DNA of 64,000 nucleotides from the NCBI GenBank assembly GCA_943789365.1, contig CALSTV010000001.1, positions 3,495,343 to 3,559,342 on the forward strand. Reading direction: 5' to 3'. This document shows positions 18,319 through 27,606 of the stretch, piece by piece; the stretch's first letter is position 1; each line of letters begins with the position of its first letter. Both the position numbers and the translations under genes were made by a program. Source of the DNA: an uncultured Flavobacteriaceae bacterium (GTDB taxonomy: Bacteria; Bacteroidota; Bacteroidia; Flavobacteriales; Flavobacteriaceae). Under the pieces are notes generated by a model, which searched no databases, was not told the origin of the DNA, and saw only the letters and a program-made list of their open reading frames with translations.

Positions 18319-18323
18319 AAAAT

Positions 18324-19478
18324 CTAGAAACTCCATTTAAATCGCCAATAGATACCGTTTCCGATATTCTGAAAGGGAGCAGTCGTCATTTCTTGCCAGA
18401 AAAACTGACCTATGATATCTAGATCTAAATTTGTCATTACGCTAAAGGTAAGAGAAGGTATCGTTGAAAGACTGTTTATTCCAAAGCTATAGACGGTAGC
18501 TAACGAGGTGTTAAATATTGGGCTTACGGCATAAGAGGCCTGTACCATCGTATTGTGTTCCGCTGGCATGAGGTTTTCAGCATTCGGAATTTCGAATATT
18601 GCGTTGCTTGGATCTATGATGTCATTAGTACCCGAAGAGTTGTATAGGTAAGTGGCTAGTAGATAAGTTCCGTTTTTGAGTGAATAGTCGAAACTCGTGG
18701 TTGCACTTATATTACTATTGTCGGTTTCGTTTATTGCGTGAAAATAACTCAGTTCACCTTTAAACCCCATGGTTTTTAGGTTACCTGCCCAACCAGTACC
18801 TAGCACTGCTTTTTCTTGAAATTTTCCGGCCAATAGTTGGATGTCGTAATTCCATGTATTAAATTTGTACATTGCTGCTACAATGTCCGTTTTCCAATCA
18901 CCTGTGAATTTATAAGCAATATCGAAAGACGACATATAGTTCGGAAAAAGTGTCAATCGCACTGCATCAGCTCCTTCTCGTTCCTCATAATCAAAGTCAT
19001 AGATGTTGTAACTGTTAAATACGTCATTCGGATTCCAAGTAGTATTGATACCCCAGTTAATACGTTGTCGTCCAATTCTCAATTGCAATTTTTCATTTGC
19101 ATATTGGTAATAACATCGATCAATAATACTGCTGATGACAACATTTTCTGTATCGGCGATTAAGAACTCAAAAGGCAGAATACCGTCGTATTCATTGATA
19201 GACTCACCGTAATTTGGGATGGATTTAACGGAAGCTCCATATAAGATTCTATTTCTAATTTGGGCAACAAATTTAGAACCTCCCGTTGAATAAAATGAGA
19301 AATTCAACCGGTTATGGAGTAGGTTGTTTACTTCTAAATCAGATTCAGCAGCGAAAGCAAGTGTTTGCATATATTTAAGATAGCCGTTGAATTGCGTTTC
19401 TATACTTTTTTCTTGGGCAAAGTTACTTACTGTAGCTCCGGTAGTTATCATGAAAAATAAGAGTCTAGCGTATTTCAT
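18324..19478 (-). CDS. Outer-membrane beta-barrel protein of an ABC/LolA-like cluster
   Basis: A 384-residue protein with signal peptide (MKYARLLFFMITTGATVSNFAQ). The mature part is rich in alternating aromatic strands, ends in an aromatic residue (FKWSF) and contains RIGRQRINWGINTTWNPNDVF, a motif seen in DUF1302-like porins. It is the last gene of a minus-strand cluster with a LolA-like protein, two FtsX permeases and an ABC ATPase; its start overlaps the ATPase gene by 14 bp. I infer an outer-membrane partner of that transporter; the cargo is unknown. Confidence 0.75.
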   Translation of the reverse strand: MKYARLLFFMITTGATVSNFAQEKSIETQFNGYLKYMQTLAFAAESDLEVNNLLHNRLNFSFYSTGGSKFVAQIRNRILYGASVKSIPNYGESINEYDGILPFEFLIADTENVVISSIIDRCYYQYANEKLQLRIGRQRINWGINTTWNPNDVFNSYNIYDFDYEEREGADAVRLTLFPNYMSSFDIAYKFTGDWKTDIVAAMYKFNTWNYDIQLLAGKFQEKAVLGTGWAGNLKTMGFKGELSYFHAINETDNSNISATTSFDYSLKNGTYLLATYLYNSSGTNDIIDPSNAIFEIPNAENLMPAEHNTMVQASYAVSPIFNTSLATVYSFGINSLSTIPSLTFSVMTNLDLDIIGQFFWQEMTTAPFQNIGNGIYWRFKWSF

Positions 19479-20151
19479 CTTTGATAATTTTTCCGTCTTC
19501 TAGATAGATAACCCTTTTGGCTCTATCGATTACGCGTTGGTCGTGTGTAGCAAAAACAAAAGTCATATGCTCTTCTTGATTCAATTGGTACATCAAATCC
19601 AATAGATCGTTGGTAGACTTACTATCTAGATTTGCAGTGGGTTCGTCCGCTAAAATATAGGCAGGTTTTGCAGCCAAAGCGCGTACTACGGCTACACGTT
19701 GTTGTTGCCCTCCAGACAACTCTCCAGGTTTATTATTTTCCTTGCCTTCAAGCCCAACAGCTTTAAGTAATTTATAGATTCTCTTCTTTCTTATTTTTTC
19801 TGAAATCCCTTGTAATAACATGATAAACTCCGCATTTTCATAGGCAGATAAAACGGGGATAAGGTTGTAAGCTTGAAAAACAAAACCGATATTCTTTTGT
19901 CGAAACTCGGTCATTTCCTTTTTTTTAAGGGTATTGATATCACAACTGTTTAAGGTAATGGTACCTTCATTCGCTTGATCTAAACCGCCAATTAGATTTA
20001 GCAAGGTTGTCTTTCCTGAACCTGAAGGTCCAACTAAAGCCGTGAATTCTCCTTCTTTAATTTGGATAGACACATCGTTGAGTGCGTGAACGGCAAGCTC
20101 ACCTTTTCCAAAAATTTTATGTAGTTTGTTCGTTTCAATTACTGTTTTCAT
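19465..20151 (-). CDS. ABC transporter ATP-binding protein (LolD/MacB class)
   Basis: A 228-residue ATPase with all signature motifs: Walker A GPSGSGKTT (about residues 40-48), Q-loop in FVFQAYNLIPVLSAYENAEF, signature LSGGQQQRVAV, Walker B YILADEPTANLD and the switch His in FATHD. It belongs to the LolD/MacB/FtsE class that works with FtsX-type permeases, two of which are encoded directly upstream. Such systems move substrates out of the inner membrane by a mechanotransmission cycle. Confidence 0.93.
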   Translation of the reverse strand: MKTVIETNKLHKIFGKGELAVHALNDVSIQIKEGEFTALVGPSGSGKTTLLNLIGGLDQANEGTITLNSCDINTLKKKEMTEFRQKNIGFVFQAYNLIPVLSAYENAEFIMLLQGISEKIRKKRIYKLLKAVGLEGKENNKPGELSGGQQQRVAVVRALAAKPAYILADEPTANLDSKSTNDLLDLMYQLNQEEHMTFVFATHDQRVIDRAKRVIYLEDGKIIKDEIR

Positions 20152-20160
20152 AGGTGTAGT

Positions 20161-21378
20161 TTAAATGGAGCGAATGGCAGTTATAGGATTCAATTTGGTA
20201 GCAATTCTACTCGGATAAAGACCACCGAAAAAGGTAGCTATTAAAATATAAGACGTATAAATAAGGTAATATTTTGGTTCTAGATATAGATAAATAATAG
20301 GATCATACCCAAATGCATCCATACCTTCTCCAAAAGAAGAAAGGTCGAAACCATTATAAGAATAATACTGAATTGTAATATATCCAAGGAAAACGCCAAT
20401 AGGCCCACCAATAAGTCCATATACCAGCGATTCAAAGAGAATCATCAAGCGAATTTTAGAACGCGACATTCCAACGGCCATCAAAATTCCCAATTCTCGT
20501 TTTCTTTCTAAGATGGACATTACTAAGGTATTGACAAGTCCGAATAATAATGCCGCAATGATAATTGACATAAGAATAAACATGGTATTGCTCATCATTT
20601 CAATACCATAAGCTATTTCTGGATATCTCGTTTTCCACGATTCTACCAAATTCCCTTTGGACTTTGCTTTTAAGTCGTTTTCTAATATGTCTATAGTGCT
20701 AGGTTCAACGGACTTCACAATAATTTCATGAATAGAAGCTTCGCCGGTAAGTCGTTCAATTCTATCAATGGGAACAAAAACAGTAAATCCATCAAAAGCA
20801 TCGTTTCCTGCACTAAAGATACCACAGACTTTAAAATTCTTTGAAATCTGATTTACATTTGCATCTGTAAAACTGATGTTAATTTTAGAATTTAATTTAA
20901 GATGAAGTTCGGTCGCTAGTTTTTTTCCTATGAGAATAGGGTATGAGAGGCTAGACTCTAAAAAAGTACCTGCTTGTAATCGAGTTTCAAGTTCTAGTAC
21001 TTCATGTTCTTTCTCAGGGTAAACCCCAAGAAGTTTAATTCCTTGTTGACCGCGAGCACTCCTTGCAAAGGCCTCTGTTTTAAACCTGGGTGCATAACTT
21101 TGAACTCCTTTGCTCGCGTCTAGTATTGCAAGTGTTTCTTTGGGGTGTTTAATGGTATTGGTGATGTCGCTATCCGTGTCGTAACTCTCACTGTGAATTT
21201 GCAAGTCACCAATTTCTAAATGCACCATTTTATCCACGCGCTGTTGTACGAAACCATTGGCGAAGCCCATTAAGAATACGGAACTCCATATACCCATAAT
21301 AATTGCCGTGATAACAATGCTTGTTCGCAAAGCATTTCTCCAACAATTTCTCCAGGCTATTATAAAAGTTGTTTTCAT
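20161..21378 (-). CDS. FtsX-family ABC transporter permease (second)
   Basis: A 405-residue MacB/LolC-type permease. It begins MKTTFIIAWRNCWRNALRTS with one membrane helix, then has a periplasmic MacB-PCD domain of about 220 residues and three C-terminal helices; the cytoplasmic coupling motif is SILERKRELGILMAVGMSRSK. It is 5 bp downstream of its paralogue and 9 bp upstream of the ATPase, so the two permeases probably form a heterodimer. Confidence 0.9.
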   Translation of the reverse strand: MKTTFIIAWRNCWRNALRTSIVITAIIMGIWSSVFLMGFANGFVQQRVDKMVHLEIGDLQIHSESYDTDSDITNTIKHPKETLAILDASKGVQSYAPRFKTEAFARSARGQQGIKLLGVYPEKEHEVLELETRLQAGTFLESSLSYPILIGKKLATELHLKLNSKINISFTDANVNQISKNFKVCGIFSAGNDAFDGFTVFVPIDRIERLTGEASIHEIIVKSVEPSTIDILENDLKAKSKGNLVESWKTRYPEIAYGIEMMSNTMFILMSIIIAALLFGLVNTLVMSILERKRELGILMAVGMSRSKIRLMILFESLVYGLIGGPIGVFLGYITIQYYSYNGFDLSSFGEGMDAFGYDPIIYLYLEPKYYLIYTSYILIATFFGGLYPSRIATKLNPITAIRSI

Positions 21379-21383
21379 AATTT

Positions 21384-22607
21384 TTATTGTTTCATTGCTT
21401 CAAGTGCATTAAGATGTACAATCTTTACAATCATATAGCCAGACGTCAAAGCCGCAATAAGTAGGACTGATAGGGAGTTCATAGCAAAAACATCGACAAA
21501 CAACCCTGTACCCATATAAGGTTCAAATCCTTGTTCAAGCATTGCATTTGCGGCCTCTCCACCAAGTTTAATTGGATTTCTATTGAGGTAATACAATAGC
21601 GGGAAAGAGAGTAAATTCCCTATAAATACACCGATCAACGTTAAAATACTTAATTCTGAAAGCGTAATAAATAGTAAATCTTTGTTTTGTAACCCAATTG
21701 CCGAGAGTACACCAAATTCAAACCTACGTTCATTGTAAAGCATTACGATGGTGCCAAATATCCCAAAACCAACAATCATGTATAAAATCCCTGAAATCAG
21801 CAATCCTGAGTTAGCATCTATTTCAAAACCTTGTTTGAGACCTGGTAAAACTTCCTCCCAAGTGCGCGCTATGAACGAAGTGCCTGTAAGTTGTTCTTCG
21901 ATTTGTGTATGGATGGCATTTAGGTCTTTGCTATTTTTAATATTTATCAAATAATTTGTGATACGTTCTGGAGCGACAAAAAACCGTTGTGCTTCTCGAA
22001 GTGACATCAGCACACTGTTCGACATATCGCCTGCTGGGAAATAGAGGATACCTTTAACTGAGTAGATTCCGGCAGCTGTGTAACCTTGATAGCCTTGTCC
22101 CATAAAAATAAGGGAATCACCCACAGACACTTTGTAATAATCTGCCATTTTCTCTGAGATAAGTACGCCAGTGTCGTTCTCTTCGAGTAATGTTCCTTTA
22201 CGTACTTTATGACTTAGTTTTAAGAGTTCTATATCGCTGGATGGTTGAATCCCTAATACTGCTGCAAATTTAGATTTGACACCGGTAGAAACGAGTGCGC
22301 CGGATTGAATTCTAGGATGTACACCTGTAACCCCTTTAATAGATTCAATAGTTCCGACAGGAACTTCAGCTGTCACAATGCTATTGTCTAATATCTTTTC
22401 ATCGACATAGCTTGTGTCCGTAATTTGCAAATAACCTATACTCCCCGAAACGGTGTTTTTGATATTGAAATCATAAGTCCAATACTGCATTTGACGCATA
22501 AAAAGCACGAAAAACAAGGAAACGACAATAGAGGAAATAGTCAACAAAGCTCTCCGTTTGTTACGCCAAATATTTCGCCATGCCAATATAAGAAACTGCT
22601 TTTTCAT
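21384..22607 (-). CDS. FtsX-family ABC transporter permease (first)
   Basis: A 407-residue permease paralogous to the next gene, with the same layout: one N-terminal helix after LAWRNIWRNKRRALLTISS, a periplasmic MacB-like domain, then three helices and the motif LYNERRFEFGVLSAIGLQNKD. Its ATG lies 4 bp after the restored stop of the LolA-like gene. Such tight packing suggests that the LolA-like gene originally read through to that stop. Confidence 0.9.
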   Translation of the reverse strand: MKKQFLILAWRNIWRNKRRALLTISSIVVSLFFVLFMRQMQYWTYDFNIKNTVSGSIGYLQITDTSYVDEKILDNSIVTAEVPVGTIESIKGVTGVHPRIQSGALVSTGVKSKFAAVLGIQPSSDIELLKLSHKVRKGTLLEENDTGVLISEKMADYYKVSVGDSLIFMGQGYQGYTAAGIYSVKGILYFPAGDMSNSVLMSLREAQRFFVAPERITNYLINIKNSKDLNAIHTQIEEQLTGTSFIARTWEEVLPGLKQGFEIDANSGLLISGILYMIVGFGIFGTIVMLYNERRFEFGVLSAIGLQNKDLLFITLSELSILTLIGVFIGNLLSFPLLYYLNRNPIKLGGEAANAMLEQGFEPYMGTGLFVDVFAMNSLSVLLIAALTSGYMIVKIVHLNALEAMKQ

Positions 22608-22611
22608 AGAA

Positions 22612-23389
22612 TTACCCCTTTACTTTAGTCATATACTGGGTTGTGAAATAATGACTTGGAATGGCAACATCAAATGCTATGCTGTTGTATTCAAGTATTG
22701 TTTTTTGATTTGTTTTATCGGCCGGAAAAAAACTCGAGTTTTAAAGGAATTGTTTCCTTTCCAACCTTTTGAACATTCGATGATAGCATGGTATTTACTA
22801 ATTCCATGTCTTCGTCGAAAGAGGCTTGTTTCATAACATTGTAATGTTCAAGTTCGATCCATAGCTCTATTTTACCCCAGATCACATCAGCATCTTCATG
22901 AGGAATCAGTTCAATATGATAACATACCAGACCATCAATAGTTTCTTGTCCTAGTAACGTGTGATTAAAATCTTTAGCGGTCGAAGTTTTCTTTACCAAA
23001 TCGTCATTACTTAAATCGGTACCCATCCAGCTTTGATTCATCATAGAGGGCGGCATTTTGATATTTCTCTCAATAGAAGGTAGGTAGTACCATATTTCTT
23101 TATTTCTTTTTAAATAGGTAGTTCCTTTGTCACGCACTGGTTCTTGAATATACATAAGGCTATAATCTTCGCCCTGCGTCCAAGATTTCATTTTCATTTC
23201 ACGTGTATATTTCGCACGAACTGTCGTAATGGTCATTTCTGAAATAGAGCTTTTACCACGCAGTTTATTTTCTGCTTTGGAAATAATGGCTTTTAGTTCA
23301 GTAGCATTCTGACCAAAACTATTCAGACTGAATAGCAACATTAAAACAAGAATGGAACGCATGCTATGAACCGGATGTTTCTCTTTCAT
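22612..23389 (-). pseudogene. LolA-like outer-membrane lipoprotein-sorting protein, frameshifted near the 3' end
   Basis: A signal peptide (MRSILVLMLLFSLNSFGQ region) is followed by the fold of LolA-like proteins (PF17131 type): REMKMKSWTQGEDYSLMYI, RNKEIWYYLPSIERNIKMPP, LWIELEHYNVMKQ. The open frame stops at 22715 with LKLEFFSGR. Skipping one base in the A7 run at 22726-22732 (T7 in the gene) restores 37 more residues, FFPADKTNQKTILEY onward to QYMTKVKG. This fits the normal C-terminus of the family and ends 4 bp before the FtsX start. It may be a real frameshift, a slippage site or a sequencing error. The product should carry a lipid or lipoprotein for the adjacent ABC/FtsX system. Confidence 0.8.
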
Positions 23390-23448
23390 AAGATCTATTT
23401 TAATCAAATAAAGATACTTAAAAAGAAGTAAAAAACAGGAAGAACATC

Positions 23449-23982
23449 TTACTTTTTCAATCTTCTAAACAAACTATTTCTAATACCTGGACTCAAAGAA
23501 TCAGTGTACATAGGTTGCGCCCAATGTTCAATTTCATTCCGTAATTCGGGATGACTTTCAGCAATTCGGAGCAATACATCAAAAGCAGAAATTCGCACAG
23601 ATGGAATTTTCCCTATGGCTTCCCAGATGGTCAATGCACAGTCGAAGGCAAGTCCCTGTTGGTCTTCATTGAGTCGCATTTTGTTTAAAATGATTAACAG
23701 TTGCCGTTGATGTCCATCACTACATTGGTTCATGATTTCTAAAAAGCGATCCAAATAAGGGAATAGACGAATGTCATCTGGTTTTTGTATATGTCCTAGC
23801 AACTAGGCAGCGCGCCAAGCATCTTCGCTTTTTGGTAAAAGGCTTTCTTGTATCAAAAGCAGAAACAGTTGCGGTGTTTTTTTTGCGTAACGTATCAGAT
23901 CCTTTTTGGTGCGATAGGTTTTGAAAAGAGCAGCTACTTCCATAGAATTCATTCTCAGACGTTTTTGTTTATAAGTTCGCAT
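23449..23982 (-). pseudogene. Short HEAT-like repeat protein interrupted by an amber codon
   Basis: Reading from ATG 23982 (MRTYKQKRLRMNSMEV; alternatively ATG 23952) the frame is open except for one TAG at 23803-23805, in the context KSEDAWRAA-stop-LLGHIQKPDDI. A one-base change from TGG would give AAWLLGH, a natural HEAT-type helix turn. The intact protein would have about 177 residues and looks like the short alpha-helical proteins that flavobacteria often label after purB; no function is known to me. After the stop a 117-codon remnant could start at TTG 23802. It overlaps the 3' end of the RluA-type gene by 28 bp. Confidence 0.7.
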
Positions 23983-24857
23983 TGTTCTGGAAACAATTTA
24001 GAAAACTTTTTGGGAAGTGTTGCTCGTACTGCAATTGATTTTTGAGTAATGGGATGTACAAAATTCAGTTGATAGGCATGTAAGTACAAACCATTTCCAA
24101 ATAAGATGTTCCCCGGAATGCCATAAGTCTTATCACCCAAAATAGGCGTTTTCATTTCAGAAAGATGTTTTCGAAGCTGATGTTTGCGTCCAGTGGCAGG
24201 GTGCAGTTCCGTTAAATTCAATACTGTATATTTAGGCGATGGGATAGATGCTCTTTTGTAAAACACAGTACTTGCTTGTTTCAGATCGATGGGAGTTTGA
24301 ATTGTTCCTTCCATAGCACAGATACCCTGTGTAACTGCCATATAGGTCTTTTCAATTTGTTTTTCCTCAAAAAGCTTGTTGAGGGTAATGACCATTTCAG
24401 CTGTTTTTCCAATAAGCAAAGCCCCACTTGTAGGGTGGTCTAAACGGTGTATAGGTTCTGGCCTCACCAAAGCATCTGTTGCTGTACTAGGCGTTAAATT
24501 ATGACGAAGCGCATTCTCTAAAGTCCATTTTTTATTACCACTCACGGTAATCCCCGCTGGTTTATGTACAACGGCAAAATAGGTGTCTTCATACAGGACA
24601 TCCAGTGGAATATCGAGAACTGGTTTGGATTGCTCAAGTGGATTCTCAAAAAGATCAATAGTTTCACCTCCGTACAGATAAGTTCCGGTTTGTAATACTG
24701 TACCTTGTATCTTTACACGCTTATTTTTGATGGCTTTTTTTAGTCCGCTTTTAGTCGCTATTTTTTTAAAGAGCATAGGGGCTGCATCCTGGAGTCGTAT
24801 CTTTTCCGATAACGCTGGGACAGTAATGCTTTCAATTATTTGTGGACGGGTCGTCAT
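23955..24857 (-). CDS. RluA-family RNA pseudouridine synthase
   Basis: A 300-residue synthase with an N-terminal S4-like region (SGLKKAIKNKRVKIQGTVLQTGTYL) and the RluA catalytic domain. Its signature is PEPIHRLDHPTSGALLIGKT, with the catalytic Asp about residue 138, followed by LHPATGRKHQLRKHLS and LGDKTYG. It modifies uridines in tRNA or 23S rRNA; which ones cannot be read from sequence. It is the most upstream gene of the minus-strand group that ends with the LolA/FtsX/ABC cluster. Confidence 0.88.
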   Translation of the reverse strand: MTTRPQIIESITVPALSEKIRLQDAAPMLFKKIATKSGLKKAIKNKRVKIQGTVLQTGTYLYGGETIDLFENPLEQSKPVLDIPLDVLYEDTYFAVVHKPAGITVSGNKKWTLENALRHNLTPSTATDALVRPEPIHRLDHPTSGALLIGKTAEMVITLNKLFEEKQIEKTYMAVTQGICAMEGTIQTPIDLKQASTVFYKRASIPSPKYTVLNLTELHPATGRKHQLRKHLSEMKTPILGDKTYGIPGNILFGNGLYLHAYQLNFVHPITQKSIAVRATLPKKFSKLFPEQCELINKNV

Positions 24858-24939
24858 GCATCAGTTTTAGCAAGTCTTCAAAATTAGTTTTTTAATTTGT
24901 TTAAAACAACGCTTCCCTAAATTGCTTTGACGGAATGTT

Positions 24940-24947
24940 TATATTTG
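24940..24947 (+). promoter_or_regulatory. -7 box close to the kinase-like gene start
   Basis: TATATTTG is a perfect Bacteroidota -7 box ending 7 bp before the ATG at 24955, so the mRNA would have almost no 5' leader. No well-spaced -33 TTTG is evident (TTG at 24922-24924 leaves only 15 bp). Confidence 0.5.
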
Positions 24948-24954
24948 CGCAACG

Positions 24955-25926
24955 ATGCTATCAGATTTTAAAAACAACATTCTAGAAGTTACTGGAGCAA
25001 ACGCTATATTTGAGCTAGAGACCATTCAAACCTTATGGAGTGGCTATGGCCGTATTGTGCGTATGGGTTTGGAGGGAGCTGCTTTGAATACGATCGTCGT
25101 TAAACATGTAAGTTTACCCATTGAGAGTACACATCCTAGGGGGTGGAATACAAACTTGTCGCACCAACGAAAATTAACGTCTTACAAGGTTGAAACGAAT
25201 TGGTATGAGCAATGGAGTGGTAAGGGGACGAATGCCTGCCGTATGCCTCAATGTTATGGGGTATGGACGGTAGGTGAAGAGGTGTGTATGGTGTTAGAAG
25301 ATTTGGATGCTTCAGGATTCCCAATTCGAAAAACTGAAGTAAACCCTACGGATATTGAAAATTGCTTATTGTGGTTGGCTAATTTTCACGCTTGTTATAT
25401 GATGGAACACCCAAAAGGACTTTGGGAAACAGGAACTTATTGGCATTTAGAAACCCGTCCAGAAGAATTGGAGGCTATGGAGGACGATTCTCTAAAGAAA
25501 GCTGCAAAAAAAATAGATACACTATTAAAAGAAAGTCCTTTTCAAACATTTGTACACGGCGATGCCAAGTTGGCGAATTTTTGTTTTTCTGAAGGCGGAA
25601 CAGCTGTAGCTGCTGTCGATTTTCAATATGTAGGAGGTGGTTGTGGTATGAAAGATGTAGCGTATTTCATAGGAAGCTGCCTGTATGAGCATGACTGTGA
25701 AGCCCAAGAAGAAACACTATTAGCTTTTTATTTTAAAGCATTGAAGTCTGCGCTGGAAACACAAAACAAAACACTTGATTTTACCGCCTTGGAAGACAAT
25801 TGGCGCGCTTTATTCCCAGTAGCCTGGACCGATTTCCATCGTTTTCTAAAAGGTTGGAGCCCTCAACATTGGAAAATAAATAGCTATAGCGAACGCTTGG
25901 CAAAGAAAGTGTTAACCTCTTTGTAA
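24955..25926 (+). CDS. Phosphotransferase (ecdysteroid kinase-like / APH fold)
   Basis: A 323-residue protein kinase-like small-molecule phosphotransferase. The catalytic loop is [13 protein letters not shown] (HGDxxxxN, about residue 202) and the metal-binding DFQ is in [20 protein letters not shown]; the N-lobe lysine is in [11 protein letters not shown], followed by [15 protein letters not shown]. It is closer to the ecdysteroid/choline kinase-like group (DUF1679/EcKinase) than to antibiotic-resistance APH enzymes. The substrate is unknown. It is transcribed alone, divergent from the RluA-type gene. Confidence 0.82.
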   Translation: MLSDFKNNILEVTGANAIFELETIQTLWSGYGRIVRMGLEGAALNTIVVKHVSLPIESTHPRGWNTNLSHQRKLTSYKVETNWYEQWSGKGTNACRMPQCYGVWTVGEEVCMVLEDLDASGFPIRKTEVNPTDIENCLLWLANFHACYMMEHPKGLWETGTYWHLETRPEELEAMEDDSLKKAAKKIDTLLKESPFQTFVHGDAKLANFCFSEGGTAVAAVDFQYVGGGCGMKDVAYFIGSCLYEHDCEAQEETLLAFYFKALKSALETQNKTLDFTALEDNWRALFPVAWTDFHRFLKGWSPQHWKINSYSERLAKKVLTSL

Positions 25927-26011
25927 ACTTTATGAAGGGGCTAGACGACTAAGGTTTCGATCAGGCAGTAATTTTGACCTTTTTTGGAAAATTTCCAAAT
26001 GGAATAATGGT

Positions 26012-26019
26012 TATATTTG
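26012..26019 (+). promoter_or_regulatory. -7 box at the start of the AraC regulator gene
   Basis: TATATTTG ends 3 bp before the ATG at 26023. If this promoter is used, the transcript starts at or after that codon, which favours either a leaderless mRNA or initiation at the next ATG (26044). Confidence 0.45.
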
Positions 26020-26022
26020 ACA

Positions 26023-26868
26023 ATGCAACAACACGGAACAATCATGCTGTACGGACATCCGTTTGTACAAATAGCCACATTCAACAAAGACTTTAGACTT
26101 AAGGCAACTATGAATAACGACGCTTGTTTGGCTTATGTAAAAGCAGGTACTTATGAGGTCATTTCTTCTAACACGACGCTTATTGCCAGACACAACGAAA
26201 GTATATTAATGAAATGTGGGAATTATATAGCAGATCTAAAACAGGACACGGAAACAAATTTCTTTAAAAATGTACTTTTTCATCTCGATCCAGAATCTAT
26301 TAAAAAGGTCTTTGCTCATAAGGATGTAAGTTTTTTTAGGCCGTCAAATGCAGATAAAAAAAAGCAAGCTACTGTGAAAATTGATCAGAACATTCTGATG
26401 GATTCCTTTATAAACTCTATGATGCCTTATGTGGATAACCCTGAACTTGCAACCGAAAACCTTATAGAAGTAAAACTGCAAGAACTTATATATATACTGT
26501 ATGAATCAGGCGACGTAGGTGCAATTAATTACATACTCAACACCCTGTTTATTCCGGAGCAGATAGCTTTTAAAAAAGTTATTGAAGCCAATTTATTCAA
26601 TAACTTGTCGATTGCAGAACTAGCCCATTTAGCAATTCGTAGTGAAAGTTCATTTAAAAGAGATTTCAAAAAAGCGTATAGAACGAGTCCTGCTAAATAT
26701 ATAAAGCAAAAAAGATTGGAAAAAGCGGCCAAACTATTGCGGAGTAATACAAATCCCGTAAGCGATATTGCATGGCACTGTGGTTTTGAAAATGTTGCAC
26801 ATTTCAGCAACGCATTTCGTCTTGCCTATGGAAAATCGCCACGAGCGTATCGAAATTGGCCTAAATAG
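26023..26868 (+). CDS. AraC-family transcriptional regulator
   Basis: A protein of about 281 residues. The C-terminal 95 residues form the double helix-turn-helix DNA-binding domain (NLSIAELAHLAIRSESSFKRDFKK, then PVSDIAWHCGFENVAHFSNAFRLAYGKSPRAYR). The N-terminal part resembles a cupin-like AraC sensor domain (MLYGHPFVQIATFNKDFRLKATMNNDACLAYVKAG). The start may instead be ATG 26044, giving MLYGHPFVQ. The neighbouring SRPBCC gene 79 bp downstream on the same strand is a likely target. Confidence 0.9.
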   Translation: MQQHGTIMLYGHPFVQIATFNKDFRLKATMNNDACLAYVKAGTYEVISSNTTLIARHNESILMKCGNYIADLKQDTETNFFKNVLFHLDPESIKKVFAHKDVSFFRPSNADKKKQATVKIDQNILMDSFINSMMPYVDNPELATENLIEVKLQELIYILYESGDVGAINYILNTLFIPEQIAFKKVIEANLFNNLSIAELAHLAIRSESSFKRDFKKAYRTSPAKYIKQKRLEKAAKLLRSNTNPVSDIAWHCGFENVAHFSNAFRLAYGKSPRAYRNWPK

Positions 26869-26947
26869 AAAACTTTTTGACCCCTCTAAGAAAATGGGTT
26901 GCTCAAATTAACGGCATCTTTGTACAACTAATACTAAAAAAAATATT

Positions 26948-27418
26948 ATGTCACAAAATGAAGTAATTACAAGTGCAAAAAAAGTAATCAATGACTCTGC
27001 CGATTCGGTATGGGCACGACTCAGAAAATTAGACGGCGTTGAAGCGTTTCTCCCCGAAGTAGTTGGTAAATCCTGGATTGTAGATAATCAGGCACCAGGT
27101 GTAGGTACAAAACGATCTTGTACATTACATAATATGTCCGAAGAAGGACATGCTACAGCAGAAGAGGTCATTGCTTTTGACGACACGAATCGTTCTTATT
27201 CTTATAAAATTGAAGAGGGCAGCATGCCGGTAAAAAACATGGTAAACACCTTTTCGGTAAAAGATCTTGGTTATAAAAAATGTGAACTCTCATGGGAAGC
27301 GACTATGGCGTCTTTTATAGAAAACCCACAAATGTCTGAGATCGATTTTAGACAGTTTGTAAAAAGTAACGGTGAGATGCTAATGGCTAACTTTTCAAAA
27401 TTGCACAACAATGCTTAA
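26948..27418 (+). CDS. SRPBCC-family protein
   Basis: A 156-residue START/Bet v1-fold protein of the polyketide cyclase/dehydrase-like type: an N-terminal strand and helix (KKVINDSADSVWARLRKLDGVEAFLP), the mid motif GVGTKRSCTL and a long C-terminal helix (DFRQFVKSNGEMLMANFSKL). Such proteins bind hydrophobic ligands; no reaction can be assigned. It is paired with the AraC-type regulator upstream and closed by a strong terminator. Confidence 0.82.
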   Translation: MSQNEVITSAKKVINDSADSVWARLRKLDGVEAFLPEVVGKSWIVDNQAPGVGTKRSCTLHNMSEEGHATAEEVIAFDDTNRSYSYKIEEGSMPVKNMVNTFSVKDLGYKKCELSWEATMASFIENPQMSEIDFRQFVKSNGEMLMANFSKLHNNA

Positions 27419-27428
27419 TAGCTGTATT

Positions 27429-27463
27429 AAAGAGTGGAGTATTAGGCTCCACTCTTTATATTT
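27429..27463 (+). terminator. Terminator after the SRPBCC gene
   Basis: An 11-bp perfect stem AAAGAGTGGAG/CTCCACTCTTT (27429-27439, 27447-27457) with a 7-nt loop and an AT-rich tail. Confidence 0.75.
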
Positions 27464-27606
27464 CCAACAATACACCTTCTGAAATTTACAAACGAAACGA
27501 ACCTAATTGATTTTACAATAGATTCTAAAACATTTTTCTTGGTTCACTACTTCGACTCAAACATATTTCTTATTTTTAATTTCTCATTTAAATCGAGAAA
27601 ACAACT

